Assembly (NCBI GenBank): GCA_002841945.1
Contig: PHBI01000009.1
Location: 1 to 64,000, forward strand
Direction: 5' to 3'
DNA from: Deltaproteobacteria bacterium HGW-Deltaproteobacteria-14
GTDB lineage: Bacteria; Myxococcota_A; UBA9042; PHBI01
DNA: 64,000 nucleotides
This document shows positions 7,562 to 15,890 of this stretch, piece after piece. A model generated the notes under the pieces. That model was not told the origin of the DNA and made no database searches. It saw only the letters and a program-made list of their open reading frames with translations. Numbering within the stretch: the first letter of the stretch is position 1; each line of letters opens with the position of its first letter. Made by a program: the position numbers and the translations under genes.

Positions 7562-8541
7562 GCGCGGCGTCCCCCGAGAGCGGCGGCGCGAAGCCGTGGA
7601 TCGGGCCGCACGGCAAGGCGGTCCACTGGCTCGAGCTGCACCTGACCTACACCTGCCCGGAGCGCTGTCAGTTCTGCTCGGAAGAGCACCGGATGCAGCA
7701 GTTCAAGCGCTTCCCGGTGACCTTCGGGCGGGTGGCGAGCGTGCTGCGGACCCACGCCTCCCGCGGCGTGACGCGGGTACACCTCACCGGCGGCGAGCCG
7801 ACCATCCACAAGCGCTTCATCGACGTGCTGGCGCTGGCGAAGAAGCTCGGGATGCGGACCTCGGTCGGCACCATCGGGACGATGATGTCGCGGCCCGACT
7901 TCGCGGCGCGCGCGGTGCCGCTGCTCGACGAGGCGCTGTTCTCGCTCCACGGGCCGACCGCCGCGCTGCACGACCACATGGCGGGGCGGCGAGGCAGCTT
8001 CGACCAGGTGACGAAGGCCATCCGCACGGCGCTGGCGATAGACCCCGACTTCAACGCCTACGTGAACACCGTGGTGACCCGCGACAACGTACACGCCCTG
8101 CCGAACACCGCGGCCCTGGCCGCCGAGCTCGGCGCGAAGCTGATCGTCGTGTCGAACCTGACCCCCGAGGGCAACGGCTTCGATCGCTACGAGGAGCTGG
8201 CGGTGCCGCTGCAGCGGCTGTCCGAGGTGCTGCCCCTGGTCCCGGCGCGCGCCGGGACGGCGCTGGTGCGCTTCTTCGGCGTGCCGATGTGCGTGCTCGG
8301 CGAGCACCAGATGCTGTCGAACGACCTCCACTGGGACGCGCGGGTCACGGTCGAGTGGGCGTCGGCGCCGGGCAAGGTCTTCCTCGACGACATCTACACC
8401 TGGGACCCGGGGCGCAAGCGCGTCCACGCCGCCCCGTGCCAGGGCTGCGCGCTGAACACGGTGTGCATGGGCGTCTTCGACCGCTACCCCGAGCTGTGGT
8501 CGGTCGACGCCCTGCGTCCGGTGGCGCGCGAGCCGCAGTAG
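7558..8541 (+). CDS. Radical SAM protein with C-terminal C-x2-C-x5-C group
   Basis: 327 residues from a GTG at 7558 overlapping the preceding stop by four bases; a longer reading through the previous gene is rejected because it shadows that gene. The motif CPERCQFC has Cys 33, 37 and 40, and TGGEP is at 77-81. A short central Cys (PMCVLGEH) and the C-terminal group Cys 294, 297 and 303 (CQGCALNTVC) could hold an auxiliary cluster. It resembles the second gene of the operon in size and layout, so the two may be paralogues working on the same peptide. It is the last gene of the operon: 236 bases with palindromes and a promoter follow. Substrate and reaction are unknown. Confidence 0.8.
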   Translation: MSAASPESGGAKPWIGPHGKAVHWLELHLTYTCPERCQFCSEEHRMQQFKRFPVTFGRVASVLRTHASRGVTRVHLTGGEPTIHKRFIDVLALAKKLGMRTSVGTIGTMMSRPDFAARAVPLLDEALFSLHGPTAALHDHMAGRRGSFDQVTKAIRTALAIDPDFNAYVNTVVTRDNVHALPNTAALAAELGAKLIVVSNLTPEGNGFDRYEELAVPLQRLSEVLPLVPARAGTALVRFFGVPMCVLGEHQMLSNDLHWDARVTVEWASAPGKVFLDDIYTWDPGRKRVHAAPCQGCALNTVCMGVFDRYPELWSVDALRPVAREPQ

Positions 8542-8606
8542 CGTCCTCGAGCGGCGGCCGAGCGCGGGGGGAGCGGGCGAGCGCGACCTCCGCGCGCTGG
8601 GAGATA

Positions 8607-8625
8607 TGGCCCACGCGATGGGCCA
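8607..8625. repeat. Inverted repeat downstream of the radical SAM operon
   Basis: TGGCCCA and TGGGCCA are separated by CGCGA, a perfect seven-base-pair stem with a five-base loop, 65 bases after the stop at 8541. There is no T-run behind it. It could be an RNA-stabilising hairpin or an operator. Confidence 0.35.
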
Positions 8626-8710
8626 AGTCGAACACCGGAGGGCCCGCCCGGCGCCCCGCCAATCCGCGCTCGGCCAATCCCACGCGGGCTCCCCCGGTGT
8701 GAGGAGGGGT

Positions 8711-8726
8711 TGGCACGGGCTATGCT
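8711..8726 (+). promoter_or_regulatory. Sigma-54 (RpoN) type promoter
   Basis: TGGCACGGGCTATGCT matches the -24/-12 consensus TGGCACG-N4-TTGCW at all key positions: the -24 GG, the -12 GC, and a full TGGCACG. The expected start is about 8737, giving a leader of about 40 bases before the ATG at 8778. It would place the rhodanese/FGE-like gene pair under an enhancer-binding activator. No enhancer site was identified. Confidence 0.6.
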
Positions 8727-8741
8727 GCAACTCAGTTGCAG
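8725..8741 (+). terminator. Short palindrome followed by TTTT
   Basis: CTGCAACTCAGTTGCAG is a perfect palindrome around one central base, so an RNA would form a seven-base-pair stem with a three-base loop, followed by TTTT at 8742-8745. It could end the upstream radical SAM operon. It overlaps the -12 element and predicted start region of the sigma-54 promoter, so it may instead be an operator. Confidence 0.4.
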
Positions 8742-8777
8742 TTTTGCGGGATGGCCTTGGGACAAGGAGGACTGGTG

Positions 8778-10517
8778 ATGCGACCTCTCCGCAGCCTGTT
8801 GGGCGCTGGGTGGCTTGGTCTGGTGTGTGCGTTGGCGGTGATGAGCTGCGACGAGGCGGCGACGGTGTCTCAGACGCCGGCGAACCGGCTGGTGACGACC
8901 GCGTGGCTGGCCGAGCACCTCGCTGACGAGGACCTCGTCGTGGTGGACGCGCGACCGACGGCGCAGTACCTCGCGGCCCACGTGCCGGGGGCGGTGAGCG
9001 CGTCGTTCTCGGAGGCCGACGCGACGTCGCGGGGGCGGACGGTGTCGTACGGGGGCGGGGTCGACCTCTTCCTCGCCTACGACCACCCGCGGCTGCCTTT
9101 CCAGGAGGGGCCGACCGCCCAGGTGGAGGCCGCGCTGCGGGCCATGGGGGTGCGTAAGGCGTCGCAGGTCGTCGTGTACGACGCCGGGGCGCACTTTCAC
9201 GCGGCGCGGTTTCTGTTCGCGTGCGAGTACCACGGGTTCGACCGCGTGAGCGTGCTCGACGGCGGCCTCGGCAAGTGGCTGGCCGATGGGCGCGAGACCA
9301 GCGTCGAGGTGCCGGTGATGCCCCCCGGGGACGTGGCGCTGAGCGGGGTGCGGCCGGAGCTGGTGGCGACCACCGACGACGTGCTGCTGGCGCAGGCGGA
9401 CCCGAACGCGGCGGTGGTGACGGCGTTGTCGCCGGACTGGCACTTCGGGGCGACCCTGCCGTACAGCGTGGCGGGGCACATCCCGGCGGCGAAGATGGTG
9501 CCGATGGCGTACTTCTTCCGCGACGACGGGACGTGGCGGTCGCCCGCGCAGCTGCGGGCGCTCCTCGACGTGTCGGGGGTCGGGCCGGGCGACGGCGTCA
9601 TCACCTACTGCGGCGGCAACCCCCTGTCGGCGTGCAGCTACTTCACCTTGAAGTACGTGCTGGGGCAGGCCGACGTGCGGGTCTACGCGGGGGCGTACCT
9701 GGACTGGATCCAGGACCCGCGCGACCTGACGGTACACACCTGGCAGCACCCGGAGATGCTGCGTGACAGCGACTGGATCCACTGGTGGGCGGGGGACCGC
9801 ATCCAGGCGCTGATGCTGGACGCGCCGGCGGTGGTGCTCGACGTGCGCGAGGCGGCGGAGTACGCCGACGGGCACGTGCCGTGGTCGGTCAACCTGCCGA
9901 TGAGCGACGCCGCGGCGAGCTCGGCGGCGCAGTGGGCGTCGGCGCTCGGGAGCGTGGGCGTCGGCAACACCCAGGAGGTCGTCGTCTGCGGCGAGGGCCT
10001 GAGCGGGCGCGTCGCGGCGGCGTTCTGGCTGATGGAGTACCTGGGGCACGAGCGGGTGTCGCTGTGCGCCGAGGGGATGGGAGGCTGGGACGCGCGCTGG
10101 GGGCTGACCGACGAGGAGACGATCGTGGGCCAGGCGGAGCACCCGCTGGACGTCGCGATTCACCCGACGACCTTCTTCGTCACGGAGGAGGCCGGGCGGC
10201 GCGTCACGGGCGCGGAGGACGCGCCCATTCACGCGAGCTTCCCGCGGGTGTGGGTGTTCTTCGGAGACGGGCAGCCGGCGGGGCTGCCGGTGGACGACTT
10301 CGCGATCGTGCCGACCGGCGCGGTGTTCACGGTGGACGGGCAGCTCCGGGCGGCGGGCGAGGTCTGGGGGGCGTTCGACGCCGCCGGGGCGAGCTACTTC
10401 GACGAGGTGGTGTGCGCCGGGGCGACCCTCGGCGACGCGGCGACGTGCTACCTGGCGCTGCGGCTGCTCGGCTATCCGCTGGTGCGGGTCTACGTGCCCG
10501 CGGGGCACGCGCTGTGA
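8778..10517 (+). CDS. Lipoprotein with four rhodanese-like domains
   Basis: 579 residues from the ATG at 8778, set by AAGGAGG at 8764-8770. The signal peptide ends in LAVMSC, with lipidated Cys24. Four rhodanese-like modules follow. The first (about 35-170) has Asp135 where the catalytic Cys would be (VVYDAGAHFHAARF). The second has YCGGNPLS with Cys278, the third has VCGEGLSGR with Cys404, and the fourth has VCAGATLGDAAT with Cys546. Rhodaneses carry sulfur as a Cys persulfide or act as redox or phosphatase-like modules, and an inactive plus active tandem is typical of thiosulfate sulfurtransferases. The protein would sit in the periplasm or on the outer membrane. Its stop overlaps the start of the next lipoprotein (GTGA), so both are made together, probably from the sigma-54-type promoter. 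Confidence 0.85.
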   Translation: MRPLRSLLGAGWLGLVCALAVMSCDEAATVSQTPANRLVTTAWLAEHLADEDLVVVDARPTAQYLAAHVPGAVSASFSEADATSRGRTVSYGGGVDLFLAYDHPRLPFQEGPTAQVEAALRAMGVRKASQVVVYDAGAHFHAARFLFACEYHGFDRVSVLDGGLGKWLADGRETSVEVPVMPPGDVALSGVRPELVATTDDVLLAQADPNAAVVTALSPDWHFGATLPYSVAGHIPAAKMVPMAYFFRDDGTWRSPAQLRALLDVSGVGPGDGVITYCGGNPLSACSYFTLKYVLGQADVRVYAGAYLDWIQDPRDLTVHTWQHPEMLRDSDWIHWWAGDRIQALMLDAPAVVLDVREAAEYADGHVPWSVNLPMSDAAASSAAQWASALGSVGVGNTQEVVVCGEGLSGRVAAAFWLMEYLGHERVSLCAEGMGGWDARWGLTDEETIVGQAEHPLDVAIHPTTFFVTEEAGRRVTGAEDAPIHASFPRVWVFFGDGQPAGLPVDDFAIVPTGAVFTVDGQLRAAGEVWGAFDAAGASYFDEVVCAGATLGDAATCYLALRLLGYPLVRVYVPAGHAL

Positions 10518-11623
10518 GGCGCTCACTGGTGATCATCGGTGCGCTGTGGTTCGGCGGCGCCTGCGGGTCCGACGCGCCGGCGATCGACGCGGCGGTCTGG
10601 GACGGCGCTGACGAGGGCCTCATCACCAAGCCCGACACGGAGGGGCCGCACTGCCTCGACGTCGACGACCTCGACGGCGAGGTGGAGGACGCCGACGCGC
10701 CGGACACCGCCGTCGTCGACGCCGGGCCCGATGACACCGCGGTCGCCGACACCGCGGTCGTCGACAGCGGGACCGCCGACGCCGGGCCCGATGACACCGC
10801 GGCCGCCGACACCGAAGGCGACGCCGCGGACACCGCGGTCGCGGACACCGAAGGCGACGCCGCGGACACCGCGGTCGCGGACACCGCGGGCGACGGCTGC
10901 GCGGGCGCGGCGGACGGGACCCCGTGCGAGGACGGCGACCCGTGCACCGCTCCTGACCGCTGCGCCTCGGGGCTGTGCGTCGGGGGCAGGCAGAACCCGT
11001 GCGCGTGTCCGGCCGGCATGGTGGTCGCCGCGGGGGTCTGCGTGGACCAGTTCGAGGCGTCGCGGCCGGACGCGACGGCGTCGTGGTCGGGCGCGGACGG
11101 CGCGCAGGCGACCAGCCGGGAGGGGGTCCTGCCGTGGTATCCCGTCGAGCGGGCGGCGGCCCTCGCGGCGTGCCAAGCGGCGGGCAAGCGGCTGTGTACG
11201 GCGGGCGAGATCGGCGCCGCCTGCGCCGGGCCCGAGGGCCACGTCTACCCCTACGGCGACGCCTACGTGGCCGACGCGTGCAACAGCATCGACACCTTCT
11301 GCCGGTGCGACGTCGGGACGTGCGCGTCCGTCGACCCGTGCCCCTATCCGCACTGCTTCGACCACAGCCCGAGCGGCGGCGCCGGGGGCTGCGGCGCGCT
11401 GCCCGGGGTCCGCCCGACGGGGTCGTTTCCCGACTGCGTCAACGCCTACGGCGCCTACGACCTGAGCGGCAACGTGTGGGAGCTGGTCGACGTCGGCACG
11501 ACCGCCTCGTGGTATCGCGGCGGCGCGTACAACTGCATCGACTCGGAGGCGCTGCACCGCTGCACGAGCATCTATCAGGGCATCAGCGCCAAGGGCTTCC
11601 GCTGCTGCGCCGACCCCCACTGA
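10514..11623 (+). CDS. Lipoprotein with formylglycine-generating-enzyme (SUMF1)-like domain
   Basis: 369 residues from a GTG overlapping the rhodanese stop. The signal peptide ends in FGGAC (Cys17). Residues 45-128 are a low-complexity Asp/Thr/Ala linker (repeats of DTAVADT and DAGPDDTA). A short Cys-rich segment (about 130-165) follows, then an FGE-sulfatase-like domain recognisable by CVDQFEAS, GKRLCTAGEI, VYPYGD, YDLSGNVWEL, YRGGAYN and a final GFRCC. Proteins of this fold include sulfatase-activating oxidases, but most lipoprotein forms in myxobacteria-like genomes are non-catalytic. The paired active-site Cys of true FGE are not obvious here. It is translationally coupled to the rhodanese-domain protein, so they probably act in the same surface process. 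Confidence 0.8.
   Translation: MRRSLVIIGALWFGGACGSDAPAIDAAVWDGADEGLITKPDTEGPHCLDVDDLDGEVEDADAPDTAVVDAGPDDTAVADTAVVDSGTADAGPDDTAAADTEGDAADTAVADTEGDAADTAVADTAGDGCAGAADGTPCEDGDPCTAPDRCASGLCVGGRQNPCACPAGMVVAAGVCVDQFEASRPDATASWSGADGAQATSREGVLPWYPVERAAALAACQAAGKRLCTAGEIGAACAGPEGHVYPYGDAYVADACNSIDTFCRCDVGTCASVDPCPYPHCFDHSPSGGAGGCGALPGVRPTGSFPDCVNAYGAYDLSGNVWELVDVGTTASWYRGGAYNCIDSEALHRCTSIYQGISAKGFRCCADPH
10720..10896 (+). repeat. Imperfect tandem repeats coding for the Asp/Thr/Ala linker
   Basis: Short units such as GACACCGCGGTCGCGGACAC recur, some as blocks of about 36 to 60 bases (GACGCCGGGCCCGATGACAC occurs twice). They encode the flexible spacer between lipid anchor and FGE-like domain, a typical length-variable linker. 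Confidence 0.8.
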
Positions 11624-11654
11624 CGAGGCAGGAGAGGCCGCGGTCCTCGCCGAT

Positions 11655-11684
11655 CGAGGCGCGGCGGTGAGGAGCCGCGCCTCG
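11655..11684 (+). terminator. GC-rich hairpin after the FGE-like lipoprotein gene
   Basis: CGAGGCGCGGC and GCCGCGCCTCG form a perfect 11-base-pair stem with an eight-base loop, beginning 32 bases past the stop. There is no T-run, so it would be an unusual intrinsic terminator or an RNA 3'-end stabiliser. Confidence 0.5.
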
Positions 11685-11806
11685 CACGTCGGTCCGGGGC
11701 CGGTCGACCCGACCCCGCCCCCATCGTCGATCCGCGATGGCGGTGGGCCGAGCGGGCTGGTACGCTGGGCGCGCGGCGGCCCCCACCCGCCGCAGCGAGG
11801 AGTGCG

Positions 11807-12712
11807 ATGCGCGAGCCCTGGCGTGGCGCGGTCATCCTGGTCGCAGCGCTGCTGACCGTCCTCGGGGTCATGTGGCTCGACGCCGTCACCGGCCCCGACC
11901 TCGGGTTCGCGCTGTTCTACCTCGTCCCCGTCGCGATCGCGGCGTGGTGGCTCGGCACCGGCGCGGCGGTCGTCGTCGCCCTCGGGGCGGCGGCCGCGTG
12001 GTACCTCGCCGAGGCGCCCAGCCGACCCGCGGCGCTTCACCTCGCCGTGGTCTGGAACGCGGCCACCCGCGCGGTCATCTTCACCGTGACCGGCGCGCTG
12101 CTCGCCCGCCTCCGCAAGCGCGAGCGCGCGCTCGCGCGCGTCAACGCCCGCCTCGCCCAGGTCCTCGCCGACGAGCGGCTCCTCGCCCGCCGCGACCCGC
12201 TGACCGAGCTCGCCAACTGGCGCGGCTTCCAGGACGGGCTCGAGCGCGAGGCCGCCCGGGCGCGCCGGGCGGGCGGGGCCCTCGTCGTCGCCTACATCGA
12301 TCTGGACAACTTCAAGGCGCTCAACGACGCCTACGGCCACGCCGTCGGCAACACCGTGCTCGCCGACTTCGGGCGGGCGCTCGCCGCCACGAGCCGGCGC
12401 GAGGACGTCGCGGCGCGCATCGGCGGCGACGAGTTCGCCGTGCTGCTCGTCGGCGCCGACCGCGCCCACGCCGAAGCGTTCGGCGCCCGGGTGGTCGAGG
12501 TGGTGCGCGAGCTCGGCGCCCCCTACCCCCTGGCGCACCTCGGGGCGAGCGTGGGCGTCGCCTCCGCCGCGGCCTCGGAGGTCGAGGCCGAGCAGCTCGT
12601 GCGGCTGGCCGACGGGGCGATGTACGACGCCAAGGCCGCGGGCAAGGCGCGGGTCGCCGTGCGCTGGCTGGAGGCCGCCCCGAGACCCGACGCGCCCGAG
12701 CCCGACGCGTGA
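11807..12712 (+). CDS. Membrane diguanylate cyclase (GGDEF)
   Basis: 301 residues. Residues 5-100 hold about four hydrophobic segments that anchor the protein in the inner membrane and may sense a signal. A charged coiled-coil-like linker (100-128) leads to a GGDEF domain (about 129-285). The signature IGGDEF has GGDEF at 206-210, and the metal-binding DLDNFK segment is near 165-170. RRED at 197-200, five residues before the signature, is an intact RxxD inhibitory site, so product feedback by cyclic di-GMP is expected. The domain should condense two GTP into cyclic di-GMP. GAGGAG upstream supports the ATG at 11807. No EAL domain or receiver is present. Confidence 0.92.
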   Translation: MREPWRGAVILVAALLTVLGVMWLDAVTGPDLGFALFYLVPVAIAAWWLGTGAAVVVALGAAAAWYLAEAPSRPAALHLAVVWNAATRAVIFTVTGALLARLRKRERALARVNARLAQVLADERLLARRDPLTELANWRGFQDGLEREAARARRAGGALVVAYIDLDNFKALNDAYGHAVGNTVLADFGRALAATSRREDVAARIGGDEFAVLLVGADRAHAEAFGARVVEVVRELGAPYPLAHLGASVGVASAAASEVEAEQLVRLADGAMYDAKAAGKARVAVRWLEAAPRPDAPEPDA

Positions 12713-12770
12713 TCGCCCCCCGGCGCGACGCGCCGGTCGGCGGGAAGCGCCGTACCGGGCACCCTCTCAG

Positions 12771-12790
12771 CATTGATCAACATTGATCAA
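12771..12790. repeat. Tandem 10-bp repeat containing two TTGATCAA palindromes
   Basis: CATTGATCAA occurs twice in a row, so two TTGATCAA palindromes lie exactly ten bases, one helical turn, apart. It sits between the diguanylate cyclase stop (12712) and the hydrolase start (12911) in an otherwise GC-rich gap. Two dyads on the same DNA face suggest a cooperative repressor site; a related palindrome occurs at 19290-19319. Confidence 0.5.
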
Positions 12791-12910
12791 CAATATCGCC
12801 GTGACCTCGTCGATGGCGGCGACGGGGGCGCGAGCCGCCACCCGCGGTTTCGCCTCGGAACGACGCCGCGGCTGCGCTAGCCTCCCCGGGCCAACGCGCC
12901 CGGAGGCCCG

Positions 12911-14875
12911 ATGTCCCTCGCTCGATCAGCCGCCCCCCTCGCCCTCGCCGCCCTGCTCTGCGGCGCCCTGCCGGCGTGCGACGACGCCGCCGGCGCGGCC
13001 CCCGACGCGGGCGTCGACGCCACCGACGCCACCGACGACGACGTCGCCCCAGCGCCCGCGTTCTGCGGCGGCCCGACCACCCAGCGCTACGACCCCGTCG
13101 CCGGCGCCGAGCTGGAGCTGTTCCCGGACGACTTCTACACCCGCGTCGACGACGCCAGCCCCACCGGCCTGCGCCTCGACTTCACGCCCGCGGTCGCCCC
13201 CTGGATCGCGGACGTCGCCCCCCTGCTGCGCGAGACCTTCGACGGGCTCGACGGGCTGAGCGGCTTCGGGACCAACGCCGGCCTGGTGCTTCGCTTCGAC
13301 GGCCCCGTCGGGAGCCTCCCCGCGACGGCGGCCGAGTCCCTCGTGAGCGACGCCATCCTGCTGCTCGACCTGAGCACCGACCCGCCCACCCGGGTGCCCT
13401 TCGAGGCCCGGACCAACGACGGGGGCAAGGACATCATCCTGTGGCCGCTCCGCCCGCTCGCGCGCGCCACGGCGCACGCCGCGATCATCACCACCGCGCA
13501 GCCGGCCGCGGACGGCGGCTGCCTGGCGCCGTCGGAGACCCTGCGCGGCCTGCTCACCGGGGCCGTCAGCGCGCCCCGCCTGCGCGCGCTGGTGCCGCGC
13601 TACGCCGCGCTGCTCGCCGCGACCGGCCTCGAGCCGGCGGAGGTCAGCGCCGCGACCGTGTTCACGACCCAGGACGACGTCGCCGTGATCCGCGCCGTCG
13701 CCGCCGACGTCCAGGCGCGCAGCTACGGCTGGAGCGAGCCCCCCACCTGCGTCATCGACGGCGACCTGCGCCGCTGCGACGGCGCCTTCGAGGCGTACGA
13801 CTACCGCGATGGCCGCATCATCACCGACGCCACGCCGAACGCGACCTGGCGCCTCGAGGTCACGGCGTGGCTCCCCGCGGGCCCGGGCCCCTTCCCCACC
13901 GTCTTCGCCGCCCACGGCATCGACGACTCCCTCGAGGGCGCCTCCGCCCACATCGCCCGGGAGCTGGTCCCCGAGGGCTTCGCGGTCGTCGCGATGGACG
14001 CCCTCGACCACGGGCGCCACCCCACCGCCGCGGCCGTCTCGGGTGGGAACCACGCGCTGGCCTTCATGGGCTTCGATCTGCAGGAGATGACCATCGACGC
14101 GCTCACCCTGCGCGGCAACTTCAACCAGACGCTGGTGGACCGCCTGCAGCTGATCGCGCTCCTGCGCGCCGACCCCGACCTCGACGGCGACGGCGCGGCC
14201 GACGTCGACGCCGAGCACCTCGGCTACTACGGGGTGAGCCTGGGCGGGATGATGGGCGCACCGCTCCTCGCGCTGGCCGACGACGTCGACGCGGGCGTCC
14301 TGACCGTCGCCGGGGGCCGGCTGATGACCTTCGTGACGGACAACGCGACCGTCGAGCCCTTCAAGCCGCTGCTCGCCGACCTCGTCGGCTCGGAGGCGCT
14401 GCTCAACCGCCTGCTCACGGCGGCCCAGACCGTCGTCGACGCGGCCGATCCCGCCACCTTCGGGCCGCACGTCCTGGGCGACCGCCTCGACGGCGCCCCG
14501 GCGGTCCCGAGCCTCCTGTGCCAGGTGGCGATCGCCGACGAGACGGTGCCCCCCGCGGCCGGCAAGGCGCTGGCCCGCGCGCTCAACATCCCGCACGTGC
14601 CGCCGGTGCTCGACCCGGTCGCCCTCATCGCGACGTCGGCCCCCGCCCCGGTGGCCGGCAACCTCGCGGACGGCGCCGCCACCGCGGGCTTCTTCCAGTA
14701 CGACCGCGTGAGCGCGGGCGCCGGCGTCACCGCCGCGACCCACAACGACACCATGTTCAGCGCCGAGGCCAGCCTGCAGGCGCTGCATTTTTTGCGCGCC
14801 TGGCGCGACACGGGGCGCGGCGAGATCGTCGACCCCTACGCCGAGCTGTCCACCCCCCCGCTGCCGGGGGAGTGA
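12911..14875 (+). CDS. Alpha/beta-hydrolase-fold lipoprotein
   Basis: 654 residues. The signal peptide ends in LPAC (Cys23), followed by an Ala/Asp-rich linker to about residue 47. The middle part (about 290-460) has hallmarks of an alpha/beta hydrolase: FAAHGIDDS for the oxyanion region, MDALDHGRH, and the nucleophile elbow GYYGVSLGGMMG with Ser near 443. A possible acid is in VAIADETVPP, and THNDTM near 620 may supply the catalytic His. The first 250 residues form a beta-rich extension I do not recognise, with wording similar to Ig-like N-terminal domains of large secreted esterases or lipases. CGGAGG precedes the ATG. It is probably a surface esterase or lipase with unknown substrate. Confidence 0.8.
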   Translation: MSLARSAAPLALAALLCGALPACDDAAGAAPDAGVDATDATDDDVAPAPAFCGGPTTQRYDPVAGAELELFPDDFYTRVDDASPTGLRLDFTPAVAPWIADVAPLLRETFDGLDGLSGFGTNAGLVLRFDGPVGSLPATAAESLVSDAILLLDLSTDPPTRVPFEARTNDGGKDIILWPLRPLARATAHAAIITTAQPAADGGCLAPSETLRGLLTGAVSAPRLRALVPRYAALLAATGLEPAEVSAATVFTTQDDVAVIRAVAADVQARSYGWSEPPTCVIDGDLRRCDGAFEAYDYRDGRIITDATPNATWRLEVTAWLPAGPGPFPTVFAAHGIDDSLEGASAHIARELVPEGFAVVAMDALDHGRHPTAAAVSGGNHALAFMGFDLQEMTIDALTLRGNFNQTLVDRLQLIALLRADPDLDGDGAADVDAEHLGYYGVSLGGMMGAPLLALADDVDAGVLTVAGGRLMTFVTDNATVEPFKPLLADLVGSEALLNRLLTAAQTVVDAADPATFGPHVLGDRLDGAPAVPSLLCQVAIADETVPPAAGKALARALNIPHVPPVLDPVALIATSAPAPVAGNLADGAATAGFFQYDRVSAGAGVTAATHNDTMFSAEASLQALHFLRAWRDTGRGEIVDPYAELSTPPLPGE

Positions 14876-14919
14876 GCGGGGGGCGAGCGCGCGGGCAAAG
14901 CGCCGTCGACCGGCGTCGG

Positions 14920-15819
14920 CTACCAGGTGTCGATGACCACGCCGAGGAGGTCGGCGTCGGGGACCGGGCCCCGGAAGCGGGAGTCCTCACTCGCCTCGCG
15001 GTTGTCGCCGAGCACGAAGAAGTGGCCGCTGGGGACCGTGATGTCGAGATAGGGGATGTCGAGGCCCCGCCACCGGTCGCGGTCATCGGCCCGCCAGACG
15101 CGCCAACTGCGCGCGCCGAAGCGCTCCTCGACGCAGTGGCCGGGGACGGGCCGCTCCATGGTCGGCTGGATGTTCGGGACCGCGCCGCATGGCGCCCCGT
15201 CGAGAGACTCGCCGTTGATCCAGACCGTGCCGGCGTCGTCGATCCGAAAGTGGTCGCCACCCAGCGCCACCACACGCTTGAGGTAGCTCTGCCGCGCCGG
15301 GCCCCCGGGGAAGCGCTCCACGTGGACGCTGTAGACCACGATGTCGCCGCGGATGGGCGGGCGCAGCTTGGAGACCGTGAAGCTCTGGCCGCGGACAAGG
15401 GATGGCAGCATCGAAGTGCTGGCCGCGGTGAACGACTCGACGAGCTGTGACCGAATCAGGCTCTGGACGCCGAACAGGGTGGCGACCACCGCGATGATGT
15501 AGGTGGCGACGGCGGCGGGCTGCTGCGACGCCCGGCGTCGCGCGGGCGTGGCGCGCCGCGCCGCGAGCGCGGACCCCACGGCGATGAGCACGAAGGCCGG
15601 GACGAGCAGGCCGAAACCCAGCCAGGAAGACACGGCGCCGTTGCCGACCAGCAGGGCCACGGCGAAGGCGAGCGCGATCCAGAGCGACAGCGCGAGAGCG
15701 GCGAGCCAGAAGCGACCCGCGTAGACGATCCCGGCGCTGGGCGCGATCAGCGACAGGACCACCGCGATCCAGGTCCGAGGCTGCCAGGGCTCCGCGTGTC
15801 TTTCATCGGTCGATGTCAT
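14920..15819 (-). CDS. lepB: Signal peptidase I
   Basis: 299 residues from the ATG at 15819. A TTG 21 codons upstream would add a Pro/Arg-rich stretch that does not look like part of the protein. The N-terminal 120 residues hold about four hydrophobic segments, more than the one or two of Escherichia coli LepB. The catalytic serine is in ASTSMLPSL (Ser136), the general-base lysine in LKRVVALGGD (Lys181), and the third conserved box is VLGDNREASEDSRFRG (GDN at about 271-273). It should cleave Sec and Tat signal peptides of non-lipoproteins on the outer face of the inner membrane. It converges with the hydrolase gene across a 44-base gap. Confidence 0.92.
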   Translation of the reverse strand: MTSTDERHAEPWQPRTWIAVVLSLIAPSAGIVYAGRFWLAALALSLWIALAFAVALLVGNGAVSSWLGFGLLVPAFVLIAVGSALAARRATPARRRASQQPAAVATYIIAVVATLFGVQSLIRSQLVESFTAASTSMLPSLVRGQSFTVSKLRPPIRGDIVVYSVHVERFPGGPARQSYLKRVVALGGDHFRIDDAGTVWINGESLDGAPCGAVPNIQPTMERPVPGHCVEERFGARSWRVWRADDRDRWRGLDIPYLDITVPSGHFFVLGDNREASEDSRFRGPVPDADLLGVVIDTW

Positions 15820-15890
15820 GGGCCAGCTCGGTCCGCGTCGTGGTTGCGCCGGATCATCCGCCAGCTTCGACCGGCGTGGCAACCTGCGCG

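Noticed and set aside
8710..8726. Sigma-70 promoter TTGGCA / TATGCT
   Set aside because: The two hexamers are only five bases apart; the same bases fit the sigma-54 -24/-12 layout well.
10514..11623. FGE-like lipoprotein as an active sulfatase-activating enzyme
   Set aside because: No sulfatase gene is nearby and the paired active-site cysteines of true FGE are not recognisable, so I keep only the fold assignment.
14920..15882. Start of signal peptidase I at the TTG at 15882
   Set aside because: The added 21 residues are Pro/Arg-rich and overlap a likely leader; the ATG at 15819 gives a normal start.
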